In this document: positions 28,859 through 41,852 of the stretch, one piece after another
How the letters are laid out: each line of letters begins with the position of its first letter
How positions within the stretch are numbered: the stretch's first letter is position 1
NCBI RefSeq assembly: GCF_032062135.1
Contig: NC_092859.1
Location: 105,304,528-105,368,527, forward strand
DNA length: 64,000 nucleotides
Direction: 5' to 3'
Source of the DNA: Pyxicephalus adspersus
Lineage: Eukaryota > Chordata > Amphibia > Anura > Pyxicephalidae
Program-made: the position numbers and the translations under genes
The notes under the pieces: generated by a model
What the model was told of the DNA's origin: nothing
Databases searched by the model: none
The model's input: only the letters and a program-made list of their open reading frames with translations

Positions 28859-30689
28859 AAATGAGTAGTGATGATCGAAATAAAAATAAAAGCAGCGACA
28901 GGTTTCACCAGAAGGGTAGTTTACAGAATAGCAAAGGACTTTTTAAGTAGTGGGGGTCTCATGGTATTTATTATTTTATTCGTTTTCTGAAAAGTTTATA
29001 CTGTTTTAGTTGATGCCAGGTGGTTAAATGCCATAAAGCACAGTTTTTGTCATGGTCTTTACCTTGTATTTACGGTTTCTTGTTATACAAAGATCTTCAT
29101 ATTGAAATGAAATATTGTGGTGTGTTCTGCGCATTGTAAAATATTTTACATTTAACAATCTAATGCCACTAGAAGAATAATTTAATAAATGTATGCATAG
29201 CCTGTTATACTGCCATCTGGTGTTCACCTAAGTATATTATACTCACTTACCAGTGCAGATTATGGCTTGTACCAATCCATTGCTTAACTGTTTAAAAAAA
29301 ACTAATAATCACTGGGTTTGCCTTGTGTACAATGGATCCTAATGGATCCTAGTGTAGAGGAGCTTCACTGACTTGGAAGAGTGGCTTGAGGCCAAGTAAA
29401 ACTATGAAGTCTGATGAATAGTACCAAGAGCAGAGGTGAGTTTGGGTTGATTCAAAATGGCAGCAGAACATAACAGAGGCATTCTAATGGCATTTTATTT
29501 CTGTTATTATCAATATTGCTAAAAGGCCATTTTACTCAGAACTTTTGTATCAGGTTTGGTAAATGATGGGGAGATAAAATAATTTCTTCTATCTGTGAAT
29601 TACTTTATTGCAGAGTTTGTGGTTCTGTACACTGCTGTGGCCATCCTAATAATGCTCAGGAACTGGAGATCCGAAAATCATTTCAGAGGTTTACCAGGAT
29701 CTTCCAATGTCTTTTATGGGTTCCTCCCAGGCAAAAAGGTTGGGAAAGTTTGGGTTGAAGTACATTATAGCTCTTTATATGTAGAATAATTCATTTCTGT
29801 TTACAGATACATTTAATTTGTCACTATAGATTTCAGGTATTCTAGCTTTCTGGATGTTGAAAATATGCAATCAGTCTCCCAGATGAAAAAGGATTGAATA
29901 ACGCTGATTTAGAAGGTTAGATAAAATGGGCAATCCACTTATTTCATGGCCTGTGGACTGTAATTTTTACAATAGAAAACAGTTTCATGTTTCTGCAAAC
30001 TAACTAACTATAACAAAGTATTTCTTTTTACTTATAATATGCTAATATAAACACTTTAATTAATTAGGCTTTAATTCTCGCGACAGGCTGCAACATTTAC
30101 TGCATAGAGTTTTTTGATGTTGCCTATTGGTATACTTTAATATATTATGATCACGTCTGCAAATATCAGTATTTGCTCAATGCAACTCATGGGAAACTTT
30201 GAAGCTGCTGTGTATATAATCTGGTGGCTATTGGCCCAACCACAAACAAATTTCTTCTCCCTTTGCCAGCACTGCTTCTTTAGAACCTGGAATTGATCAG
30301 TACTTGGAGTTTCTAGGCTGCCTTTTAGTGTCTTTAAAAGCAGATGGAGACATTTATTACCTCAGTTCATTTGGGTTCTGGGTCAGTACTGCAAAAAATA
30401 TAGCAAATATTGGGTCAGCATGAAAAAGCCAGACAAGTTACATTACTGAAAGGTAAAACCTGCATATTCCTTTAGTAGAGGTTTCCCCATCGGTTGGCTT
30501 CAGTTCTAAGATACATGTCATCTTTTTTCTTCTGCCAAGTATTGGTAGCCAGATTTTGCAGAAATTTTAGAAGCTGCCATTGCTAAACCCATTGTAAAAA
30601 ATGCTGACTGCCTGGATGTTAGGCTGATCTTTTGGTTTCAGTAGTCTCAGTCACACCTGAAACAAAAATGCAGACATTTGTGTGACAAT

Positions 30690-30895
30690 GGGCCTGATTT
30701 ATTAAAGCTGTTCAAGACTGGAGAAGATAGAGAACCTGGGTGATTCAAACAAGCCTGAAATACATCCGGTCCAGGATTGAAAATGTCAACTAAAAGCAAA
30801 TGATTTTTAATAAATCTATTCTCTGGTTTGCTGAATCACCCATTTCCTCCAATTCCAGTCTATGTAAAGTCTTGGAAAACTTTTACAGATCAGGG
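30690..30895. mobile_element. Palindromic MITE, TGATTTATTAAAGCTC family, copy 2
   Basis: It starts GGGCCTGATTTATTAAAGCT and contains GAACCTGGGTGATTC, GGTCCAGGATTGAAAATGTC and a mirrored GTTTGCTGAATCACCCATTT. It is the same family as the copy at 28643. The right end is more decayed. Confidence 0.75.
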
Positions 30896-33800
30896 TCTTA
30901 AAGTTAAACTCATGAGCTGCACATTCATTCTGGGTCAGTTATTCAGAAGGTATTTAAGACAGAGGCTCCGAACACCAGCCAGGGGAGCTGTATATTATAG
31001 AACAGGTCAGCAAAGGCAGCTTACATAATCTGTTAGTGAAAGGTCTGCTTTAAATAAATGGTCTGATTCAATGCAAGCTTTAAAACACTGCACATTAACA
31101 GGCATTCAGTAATACACTACACTGAAATGGCATAAAGTGAAAGAGACCCTAGTGTTACAATGTTTTATATTTGTAATAAAAAATAAGAGTTTTGAAAAGA
31201 ATGAATGTTTTGAATACATTAAAAAATACCATCATTGTGTAAATGGGTCTTTGAAAAAGTATTCTGGGGATCAATAATATACCAATTGTACCTGTCAAAT
31301 ATTATCCTAAACTATACACTGTGCACATGCTCCGGGTCCTAAATGTCTCTTACTTACACTGCCAATAAGAGGTGGTACATAACCTGGTAAAATAACCTGT
31401 CACTAATAAGCATTTGTAAAATGAATCCTCTCTAACATTTGTATATTAGCCGTACTTCTCAGGGACTAATTGATTTTTTTAATATTAATTTTAATTCTTC
31501 CAGATCAATGGTTTCAGGCAGTATCGCAGTTCATTCTCTTGCCTCAGTGATATGACATGACTTTCAAACTGTCATAAAACAAAGGTATTGTCCAGAAAAG
31601 GAATATGGACAATTGGTATTGTTATGAACAATAATGAGTGTATACGTGATCAGTCCTGATTTCACACAGGAAACAGTTCAGCCTCCCACCTGTCGTATAT
31701 TAAACTGATTTGTCTGCTCTTACAGAGAGGGCATAACAGCACACACCACTATTCCTTAGAGAGAATTCTGCACTATTAAACTTCTAAATGAGAGATTTAG
31801 AATATTACTAATATACATTCCTGACAGGTCAGCATGGATCTTTTTAACGATTCACCACATAGCATTCAAAAAGTCCTTTAGCAAATTCTATATTCCTTAA
31901 AAAATATGGAGCATATATATTGTCCCAAAGATAATGCCCCCCAATGACTGAGCAGCAATAAAGCATTTTTAATGCGATATAATAAAATGTCTTACATAGG
32001 TTTGTATCACAATAACCTTTCCTAGCAATGACACCAGGGATTTCTCAGTAATAGTTGGCAGTCTATTGAATCTGCAAGGCAGTTTATAAGAACCCCACCC
32101 ACAACTGCTATGCTGATATGTAGACAATGTCCAACATCTGATCATAACAATAAATGTCATAAAGTTAACAATAAGTGTTCCATTTGCTACATAATTGTAT
32201 GTATAAAGTATACAAAAAAATCTGGTACGTATTTTTGCTGTATAAACAAATATTTTATCCTACTGTCATGCCTGTGTTACATCCAAAACACAGCCACAAA
32301 GGTTTCAATAAAACAGGTGTTCAAGGGCTGACTGTTTGGATGCAAACAGTTTATAAACCAGATTACGTTAACATTTCACCACCTGCAACACATTATGAGT
32401 AGTATATACTGTGGATGTGTGGGTTTTTTATTAGTATGTGTAGCAGGTAGGTGGGGGCGTAATCAGGGTGAAAGAACCCTAGTGGCATTCCATTTTTTTT
32501 ACCCCCTGCACCATGCAACATAAAGCCCAGTCATATTCTTATTGGTGCCTGGAGTAGACTTTGGTGACAGAAACACCATAACTCCTACACATGTGCAGTT
32601 ACATTATCAGTGGCCGCCCGATGTCCCAAGACGATCTCAGTGGACCTGGAAGACAAAGTGGCTTTAGGGGATGCAGTGGTAACAACATCTGACATTGCTG
32701 CCCGGAACACAAAAAGTTAGGTGTGTGCTATAATAGGCAAGTATACAGTGCATACTTGCCGATTATGGCAAAAGCTCAGTCCCACCAATGTGGACTTAGT
32801 TCCACGTTAACCTAGCTTCAGGGGCAGAACTAATCTATATTTTAATGTAAACACTTTGAAATTAAAATAAAAAAGGTCAATGCTTACATATTTGCAAATA
32901 TGTGTTGGTTTGTTTTTGCTTTATCTATGTTTTATATTGTTTGTATGCTATATTGCAGGGTCTGCTTTATTACTTGCCCTCGGCATTAGGGGAAAGCTTT
33001 GAAAAGGTGCTACCCTCTGAGGGCATTAAGGTATTGAACCGAAAAAAGTCCTCTGTAGGAATTTTTTTAATAGGGTGCATGAAGGGGTGGTTATATCCCA
33101 TCATATACCTTCCATATTTTTTGCTGTTTTTTCATCATTTGCTTAACTAAATGTTGTTATCAATCAAATGAGAAACGGGAACACAGGCCAGGACCTGAAG
33201 GAGCCACAGGTTCTGTGCAGTCCTCTGCCCCAAAAATTTGGAGCATAATGATAAACCTAGAGTGAAGAGTAGAAAGCCTATATGTGTACTGGGTATCTGG
33301 TTACGGTTCAAGATTGGCTCTGGACAAGATGTTGTTATATGCTGAAAAAAAAATACATTTACACTTTTAGAGACGCAGTCAACTGCTGCACTTTTATTAC
33401 TCGAGATCTGTAATCCCAAAAGGTTGCAGACCTGAAAAAATTAAAAATTCACAGTATATACAGCTTTCCAAGTATACCAATAGTGAACCAAATTTAGGAA
33501 GGCGTATGATAATACATTGTTCTTTAATGACTAGAGACATTAAAGAAAATATGAAAAATGGCTGCTTTTGTCAAGAGAAAAGATTAGAAGCAAAAAAGAG
33601 ATTTTGTTACATGGTATGAAAAAATGAATAGTGGTTCACCCAATCAAACTAATATTCTGCATGTGTGGTGAACCAAGGGCAATCACAGCCAAAAGAACTC
33701 CATCCTAATAGGAAGCCAGCAGATATACATGACACCTCCTATTTATAGAGTTTGTTGGTTCCACTTATCAAATTCAATGTAATCCCTAGAGGCCAATTCT

Positions 33801-34337
33801 TTGCTAAGGTCCCTATGCTAGTGTAGAGGTATATACATTCAATGCAGCTGTCCCAGTGTTCCTTTCTTTTTACCCTGCCATATGAGTGTCTCATATGCAC
33901 GTTATTCGCTTAAATGACCAAACCACCATTTCTTTTCATTTTGGCTGGTGTATTCAGTGACAAAATGGGGGGGGGGTTCTCCTTATGGTCTCCCTGATAT
34001 CTACTGCATCCCATAAAGGGCCCATGGGTGGATCACACTTAATTGTTTTGTCTATTTAGGTGTGAGTTGCATTGTAGATATGTTCTTTGTTTATGTAGGC
34101 GGCATAAGCATTTACTACTAGTGTAGGTAGGGATCCCAGATCATTGGTCCTAATGATTAGGGAGGACTATCATGGAGGACTATTATGGACCATTTTGTCA
34201 GTAATTTCTTTGACTGTAGAGTTTAAGAGAGTAACTAGTTACTGGTCTCTCCAAGACATTGCCTTTAATTGAATAATTCAACAATTGCAGATAGGTACAA
34301 AATATGATACTGATCAAAACAACAGCAATCTGTACAC
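30896..34337. other. No gene recognised
   Basis: AT-rich sequence with only short motif-free frames. Confidence 0.5.
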
Positions 34338-34675
34338 TAAGGCTGGCTACACATGTTCAATGGTTCTCTTCCAATAATTGGCTCAGGGCCGATATTGGAC
34401 GAGAATCTGACTTGTGTACAGCGCTTGTCGCCCATACTCCCAACGACCGTCCTGGCGGATCCACAGAGGATGAAGGACGAGCGATTGTAATTGAAGTGAA
34501 GCGGGAGGGAGCGCAGCGGGGTGCCGCTTCATCGTTCTCCCCCTCCCCTCTCTATAGATTAGAACAGTGCTGTATGTACAACACTCGTTCATGCATTGTG
34601 CAGTTGTTACTCGTTGGAAAGGATTGTCAAAGATCCTTTCCAACGACAAATATTGCATGTGTCTACATAGCCTAA
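34338..34675. mobile_element. hAT-like MITE with TAAGGCTGGCTACACATG ends
   Basis: The left end TAAGGCTGGCTACACATG mirrors the right end CATGTGTCTACATAGCCTA. The centre is GC-rich (GAAGCGGGAGGGAGCGCAGC) and holds an inverted pair GGAAAGGATTGTC and GATCCTTTCC. Overlapping open frames on both strands are by-products of the GC-rich interior. Confidence 0.75.
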
Positions 34676-35905
34676 GTTTTTATTGTAGTTGCTCATTGTT
34701 TGTGCTTGTAACTTCTTGATTCTATAGCATGCATATACAAGTTTGCTACTTAAGAGAGCAATATTGAACAGTCTTAGGATCCCAGTTGACATGAGATGAC
34801 AGCTATCCAGTTTAGACATTTTCAGCTAAAATTGCTAGTCTATAATCTAGCTAGGCAATACAATCCCTGCTTTTCATTCCATTCATTCTAAATGAGGGGT
34901 GCTAGCAATGCCTACAAGCATTGATTGTCTTCTTCGCTCTACATCTCAGTCTGGACATCTGCATATAGTTTTTATATTCTCTCTGTGTTTGGCTGTGTGG
35001 CTTTCCTCACAGATTTAAAATCATGCTTGTAGGTTAGCTCCATTAAAAATTTCAATGACATTGTTAGATTTGCAGCAATATTAGTTTCACTGAAATCAAC
35101 TGATTCTGAAATCAGTTTTTCTGATATAAGTAAAAGGCAATTTGCACCAGATTATTGTTGTCAGAACATATTTACACTAGGTCCAAATAAAATGTCATAG
35201 AGAACTCCTCCCCGTAGTTCCTTGCAGCATTTAAAACAATTGATGCTTGGATTTCTCTCCCATCTCATCTGTCTGTTTTCCTATACAGTAAAACTACATA
35301 TATTACTAAATGTATCATTTTTTGCCAGAGAAATGTTGGGTAAATATACAAAGAAACTGTATATGAATCTTTGTGTGTTAATGTTTCATAAATAAAACTC
35401 AGTATTCAGAATGCATTTTTGTATTATTTCAAAACCTTTTAGAATCACAAGTGATTTAGAAAGATACAGTTATTTTTTTCCTTTTTATCAACATTGTTTT
35501 TTCTTAACATTTAATAATAAAAATGATGGTTGACCCTAAAATTCAGTAAACCATCCATTATTATGGGCTATTGTCACACATTGCCTTGAAATGCACAGAT
35601 ATATTTATATTTCAACCTGCATATAAAATTCATAGCAACTCTCCAGTTGCAGTCACGTTGTAACTATTGGGTGTTAGCCATTGTAAGGAATTCAAATAGC
35701 AAACGCTAACAATCTGGAAAACTAAGGATATTTATTTTAGAGTTTGAAAACAGATGTGCTGAGTGTGACTGCCTCACACGGGTAAAATTTTGATAGCTTA
35801 CACATGTTATCATATTTTTCTACCATTCCTTATCTTGCAATAAAATTTTGTCTGTGACTCCAATTTATCTATTGCTAGAAGATAATTTATATTTTCTTCT
35901 TCTAG

Positions 35906-35945
35906 TCATAAATAATTATTTCTCTCATAAATAATTATTTCTCTA
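35906..35945. repeat. Short direct repeat, two 19-bp units
   Basis: TCATAAATAATTATTTCTC occurs twice in a row. Confidence 0.9.
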
Positions 35946-36734
35946 ATGTATTTCCTGGAAACACCGTAATCCAGAAGTTACTTGCCATACAAAATGGATT
36001 CAGAAATTCAAAATGATACGAATATAAGGGAGTAGCAAAGTCAGGAAGTCCTTACCCATGAGGAAATAATTATCAGTCAGCATATGGCAACCAGGTATAG
36101 AACAGATGTGAATGTGAAATGTGAAAATAAAACAAAGTAGTAAAACTGTGATACAAAAGCAGACTATGGCATTTCAGGTTACATGTATGCTACTCGAGAG
36201 TAGGAAGTACAACTGTTAATATATGATTCAAGTTTAACCTCCTGGGCAGTCACCCCGAGCCTAGTTCAGGGTAAAAAAACTTGCTGAAAGTGTTTACCCC
36301 GAACTAGCATCGGGGAAGCTAAAAATAAAATCAAGTGTTGCTTACCTGGTGCAGCTGGCATCCTCCAGTTAGCTGCCATTGTATCCCGTCCTCCAGCAGA
36401 GTTTTTCAGCTCCGATGCCCGTCTCCAGCTTCGGATGCCCGTCTTCATAGTTGGATCCCCATCTTCTCCTTCCCTTGGCATTAGCATACGCGTCCCCCGG
36501 CGATTCCTGATGACGTTGATGCGTGCGCCCGTCGACGTGGCGGGAAATTCAAATAATTTGTATTGGATTCAATACAAACTCTTGTATCCAATCCAATACA
36601 AAATAATACAAAATGAACACAAAGTAAATACACAATCACAGTTTTAAAAATTACCACTTAATCCCTGGATTGCTAGTGTGTAACACTGTGTCTGCTGTCT
36701 GCTATTACCTTTGCTGATCTTTGCCTAATTTTGA

Positions 36735-36957
36735 CCATTCTCTGCCTGCTGCCTGCCTTGACCTCTGCCTGGACTCTGACATCTCTGCCTGTTGCCTGCC
36801 CTGAGCTCTGCCTGAACTCTTGACATCTCTGCCTGCCACCTGTCCTGACCTCTGCCTGGACTCTGACATCTCTGCATGCCGCCTGCCCTGACCTCTGCCT
36901 GGACTCTGACATCTCTACCTGCTGCCTGCCCTGACCTCTGCCTGGATCCGGACATCA
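36735..36957. repeat. 43-bp minisatellite, about 5 units, in the piggyBac 5' region
   Basis: GACATCTCTGCCTG recurs at 36778, 36822, 36865, 36908 and 36951, giving spacings of 44, 43, 43 and 43. Each unit contains TGCCTGCCCTGACCTCTGCC. It lies directly upstream of the transposase start and makes long open frames on the opposite strand, which I regard as spurious. Confidence 0.92.
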
Positions 36958-36977
36958 CCGCCTACCTAACTCCTGCT

Positions 36978-38679
36978 ATGGCTTCAAGCTCTAGAAGGCG
37001 TCTATCCACCAAAGATGTGTTGGAACAGTTCTCGGACAGCGAGAGGGATCTGGAGTCACTTCTTGAGTCCACTGATAATGATGGAGCGCCTGGAGACCTC
37101 TAATAGGACTCCGAAACCACGAGTGACAGCGGTCTCGGTCTCAGAGTGATGTGCGCACCTGGTGCGCGATTGACACTCGTCAGGCCCAGCCTGTGCCCCC
37201 TAGGTTTCTATTTATTTGGGTGCCTGGCCTGAATGTTTACTGTGAGCACAACTCCCTGGCCTACCTGGAGCTATTTCTGAATGGTGAAGTCATTCAGAAT
37301 ATTGTTGAAGAAACAAACAGATATGCAGCGCAACAGCTGGCTGCTCCACGTGCAAGATTGTCCAGAACCAGGAATTGAGAACCTGTCACTCAAAAGAATA
37401 TTTGGCTTTTTCTGGGCCTTGTTATTCTCCAAGGGAGTGGTGGGGAAATCCCTGCAGAAGTGATACTGGTCCACCAACAAACTGCTATTCACACCTTTTT
37501 TTGGCACGGTTATGCCTGAATATCGATTGGCCTGATCATGAAATTTTTACATTTTACCAACAACTTCCAAACCTGCTATGTGCCAGAAAGGCACATTAGT
37601 GTGGATGAAAGTCTGATGGCGTATAGAGGGAGACTGAGCTTGGTGCAGCACATAGCGTCAGAGCATGGTTTGGGATCAAATCTTTTATGCTGTTCGAATC
37701 CGAATCTGGATATATCTGAAACTCTGTCATATATACAGGCATAGGCACAAAATTGGACCCCAGATTTAGTTCCTTTGGAAAGGCAACGCCCTGTGTCCTG
37801 TCTCCTATTGAGCCTTTGCTGAACCAAGGGTATTGTCTTACTACAGGCAATTTTTATACATCCCCAGAGCTTTACGATATCCTGATACAAAACAAAACGG
37901 ATGCCTACAGAACCGTTAGGGCTAACTGGTGCAAATTGCCAGCCAATTTCACTGCACAAAAGCTCAAGCCTGGGGATAAAGTTGCCTGGCAGAAAGGAAA
38001 GATGATGGCTCTCCGATGGCATGTTAAGAAGGATGTCTGCATAATGAGCACTGTTCACAACACTGCCACTGTTCAAACCAGAACAAGAAGTGGAAAGACG
38101 TTCAGAAGCCCCAGGTAGTCATCGACTACAACCGCACAATGGGGGGTATCGACAGAGCCGGCCAGGCCATGACTTTGTATCAGAGCCGACCAGGCCATGA
38201 CTTTCTATCAGAGCCGACCAGGCCATGACTTTGTATCAGAGCCGACCAGGCCATGAGAAAAAAGTACGAGAAAGTACGATAAAAAAATCTTTTGCCATCT
38301 AGTGGAACGGTGTCTGTGGAATTCGTACATTCTATTCGAAAAACAAAATGACAGACCAGTACGGCACCCTGAATTCATATGTAAAATCTGTGAATCTATA
38401 TGTGTGAAACACCAAACACCTAAAGAGGATGCAAAACAACATCAACTTGGACAACGTGCTTCATACACGGTGAACCTGCTACGCCATTTTCCGGAGTAAA
38501 TTCCACCAACCCCAAGAAAGCATAAGCACAAAAGAATGTGTGTGGTGTGCTGCTCCAAGGGGAGGGGAGGATGGGAAAAAATCCAGAAAGAATCCCAGCT
38601 CTACTGCCCCGAATGTGACGTTGGACTCACATGTGCTGCCCCCTGTTTTAAAGTTTACCACACTATCGATGTGTTTTAG
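36978..38679 (+). pseudogene. piggyBac transposase pseudogene (PGBD4-like)
   Basis: The reading starts MASSSRRRLSTKDVLEQFSD, an acidic piggyBac-type N-terminus, and stops after about 41 codons. It resumes in shifted frames with AYLELFLNGEVIQNIVEETN, the first catalytic Asp in VDESLMAYRGR (37604-37606), a block from 37753 to 38118, the third catalytic Asp in GGIDRAGQAM (38151-38153), and a C-terminal cysteine-rich zinc-binding region (38535-38660, C..CC...CP.C). The second catalytic position, in TTGNFYTSPELYD (37846-37848), is Gly instead of Asp. An in-frame TGA replaces a likely Trp codon at 37461-37463. Several frameshifts and an internal 28-bp tandem repeat confirm that it is dead. Confidence 0.9.
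38154..38257. repeat. 28-bp tandem repeat inside the transposase pseudogene, 3.7 units
   Basis: AGAGCCGACCAGGCCATGAC starts at 38154 (with one variant base), 38182, 38210 and 38238, exactly 28 bases apart. The unit begins within the DRA.QAM motif that holds the third catalytic Asp. Because 28 is not divisible by three, each added unit shifts the reading frame. Confidence 0.95.
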
Positions 38680-39356
38680 AAAAATATAGTACTATACAGT
38701 ATACAGAATTATTGCATTTTCAGTATTTTCAGTATTTCTTATTTATTTATGCATTCTTGTTTAATCTGATTTTTATGTTTTTTATTTATTTTCTTAATAA
38801 ATTTTTTTTTTTTTTTTTTACATGATTGTGTGTTTCAAACTTTATTATATTCAGGATAATACTAGACCCTTGTTTGGACATATTTCGCTAAGTTACAGGT
38901 CTACAATATAAAAAAAAACCAAAAAAAAACAGGAGGTTAACAAACAATTGACATGTTAGTGCATAGAATGTATTTATATGATAATATAGAAAACACATTG
39001 TGTATGTTTCATTTATATTAATAATTTGATGGAATTGTGAATAAAGTACGTTTGGATTAGATTATGAGGACCAGAATATCAATGTTGTATCAGTGTGGGA
39101 CAGGCAAAGTAGGTCACAGCCATAATGCTCCTCTCCTGACTCCTTACCAACCCCATGACTAACAAAAGTCCAACTATGAAGGTACAGTGACTGTGCAGAT
39201 AAAAGAAACATTTTAAATGTCAAAGGGGCTCAAACCAATCTTTGTATAAAGGTGCCATTTAAGATGGGCTATAAAGAGTTGAAAATGTTTGTGTAAATAT
39301 TCACTTCAAATATTCAATTATGATAATAACAATATACCTTGATCATTGATCATTAC

Positions 39357-39545
39357 TAATAATTTTATTATTATTATTGTTAATATATTATTGTTAAGAA
39401 TAATAAACAGGATTTATATAGCGCCAACATATTACGCACCTCTAAACATTAAATAGGGGTTGCAAATGACAGACAAATACAGACAGTGACACAGGAGGAG
39501 AGGACCCTGCCCCGAAGAGCTTGCAATCTAGGAGGTGAGGGGAAT
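39357..39545 (-). mobile_element. L2-like retroposon tail, minus orientation
   Basis: It starts with an ATTATTATTATTG run, then AGGATTTATATAGCGCCAAC and AATAGGGGTTGCAAATGAC, and ends CCCGAAGAGCTTGCAATCTA, the reverse of the copies at 11922 and 50769. Confidence 0.78.
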
Positions 39546-41007
39546 TAATACACAATAGGAAGCATTGAATTTAAGTGAAGATTTCCTATAGTAAATTAGC
39601 CATTTCAAAGCTCTTTTTTGGAACAAATAAAAAGTATAGGCTCCATCAGGTATAACATTGTAGTTTTAGAAAAGTAGTATGGTTTGCATAGTTTTAACAG
39701 AAGTGGATTTTTGTATGGCAAACAAGGCTGAATGCCAAACTTACCTGTTGCACTGCTTCCCACTGTTCAATGCCAATAATTTTCCACCATGCCCTAACTT
39801 TCTTTTCCAGGTTTGTTTGTTTTTTTTTACTTTAGATTCTTTATCTGCATTGATTTGCTTATAACCAACTCAGTGTTACACTACATCTGTATGTTGGTCC
39901 TATTTGATTGACATTTAGCACCCATTCACACTATAGTGATGCATTATTACATTGAAATCCATACTACATATGTTTGAGTAATGCAATGCCATTCATTCTG
40001 AATGCTACCCAAATGCACTTGGCTGAATGAAGTGCATTGCAGCATAGCAAAGAGTGGCAATGCCCTAATTTGCATGGCAGTGTGTTGTATTGTACACTTT
40101 TATATGTTTTCTGGTGCATTAAGGAAGTCAATTCATCTGAATGTGCTGCCCTAATATAACACATGCACTAACTCAGCACTGTAGTATAAATGGACGTCTA
40201 AATGGAGACAGCTTGTGAGCTTCCAAAACCAAATTTATTGGATGCATTTTTCCTGTCCATTAATTTAGCTATCATAAATTCAACCTAAATAAATTACAGT
40301 ATCTATAATATTTCAGTGATATATTCTACTTTTTTCATAAAAGTAGGCTCTAAGTATAATGCAGGCTAATAACCATTAGTGGTGCCAGAAAGGCTTCCAT
40401 TAACACTTGCCAAAATAACATATACTTCAGCAATACATTATTTTGTCCCTATATATAAATGCACATAGTTTATGCTGACTTTAGGTGTGAGGTAAAGCTT
40501 CTTGGCTGACAACAGAAAAAGTTAGGTATATCTATACTTTTAGATAAGAAACATATTATTAACAGAACAAAGTGTTCCAGACATTACCTAAAAATGTCTC
40601 AGTTTTCCTGGCTTTCACCAAAGGTATCTATTTTATCATGTATATCTATTTTTATTAGTACCAGATATCAGTTATATTTCCTTATATATAGATATCTTTA
40701 CCCAGCTGCTTTGCCGCTTTGAGCAAACAATGTACTAGCTGGTTACATTTTGGAAATGTCCAATGACTAGAAAACGGGTATTTGTGTTAATAATTTGTAC
40801 TACAGAAACATTTTATTGTCCCACATTCCCTAAATAATTTCTGTTTGTGTCACTCAGCAATGTCAATTGGGACAATAGTGCAATTGATTTCAATATAAAG
40901 TAAGTAAGTAAAGCCAGCAGGAGAGGTGACAATATAGTCAGTACATAATTATCAGTTATCAGCATCAACTTGTCAAAGTACACAATCTTAAGATTTTGCT
41001 GCTAATT

Positions 41008-41438
41008 CTAAAGGTGCGTACACACTTCCAATTTTTATCGTTCCAATCGAACGACGAACGATCGATTGGGCAAAAAATCGTTCGTAAAAAAGTAACCAAC
41101 GACGCCGACGAACGAGGAAAGTCGCTGGAAACGAACGACCGGACCGACGGATCGGATTGGGCGACGATCGTTGAACATCGTTCGTGTGTACGGTCGTTCG
41201 TTGATCGGCCATGGTCTGAGCATGCGTGATGAACGAACGTCCGTTCACTTTCCTGTCGTGCACATAGTTCCTCTATCGCTCAAACGATCGTATCTATTGT
41301 GTGTACAATATCTACGAACGATCGTGTCGTTAACTCTATGTGCAGGATCGGTGCTATACGATCGTTCATATATATCGTGCATGAACGTTCGTCGTTCGTT
41401 TTCCAACGATAATAATTGGAAGTGTGTATGTAGCTTTA
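41008..41438. mobile_element. CpG-rich MITE with ACGATCGTTCG motifs
   Basis: The ends are inverted: AAAGGTGCGTACACACTTCC on the left and the complement of GGAAGTGTGTATGTAGCTTT on the right. The interior is packed with CGATCGTTCG, AACGAACG and related self-complementary words, unlike the CpG-poor surroundings. The open frames in it read through palindromes on both strands and are not genes. Confidence 0.85.
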
Positions 41439-41852
41439 GCAATAGTATGATCCCAAAGTTAAATCCTGTGCATCGAACATCAGCTCTTCTAAATGGAGAG
41501 AATCATATTAGTGCCCCTTCCATACTTGGGCATCCAAGCAGCTACATGGGCAGCTATGGCTATAGTTCTGCAGGTGCTTCTAGAGGAAGCAAGGACATGT
41601 CAGTAAGAAGGACGCGATTGTGCTTATCTTTTCAAGAAATGTAAAAAAACTTTATGTGTGAGATTTAGACATATACAGTGGGTATAAAAAGTATACACAC
41701 ACCTGTTAAAATTACAGGTTTTTGTGATGTACAGAAATTAAACCACAATAAAACGTTTCACACCTTTAATGTGACCTATAACCTGTACAGTTCAATTAAA
41801 AAAAAAAACAAATCCGTAAGGTGGAAAATACAAAACAAAAAACACCCTTAAA

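Larger units (their letters stand above)
36238..38936 (+). mobile_element. piggyBac transposon, nearly full length, inactive
   Basis: This 2.7-kb element is bounded on both sides by TTAA (36234-36237 and 38937-38940), the piggyBac target duplication. The terminal inverted repeats begin CCTCCTG and end CAGGAGG. Just inside the left end is a hairpin formed by CCCCGAGCCTAGTTCAGGGT and TTTACCCCGAACTAG...CGGGG. It contains a 43-bp minisatellite ahead of the coding region and a broken transposase. Both ends and target sites are intact, so it could in principle be moved by a transposase supplied from elsewhere; this is inference. Confidence 0.9.

Noticed and set aside
34304..34675. 123-codon open frame overlapping opposite-strand frames
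   Set aside because: It coincides with the GC-rich interior of an inverted-repeat MITE.
36673..36958. Minus-strand frames rich in QAEVR.G
   Set aside because: They translate the 43-bp minisatellite and have no other support.
37576..38076. 166-codon open frame on the minus strand
   Set aside because: It is antisense to the piggyBac transposase pseudogene, whose catalytic motifs are clear on the plus strand.
41171..41644. 157-codon open frame on the plus strand
   Set aside because: Most of it reads through palindromic CGTTCG words of a MITE and then unique sequence.
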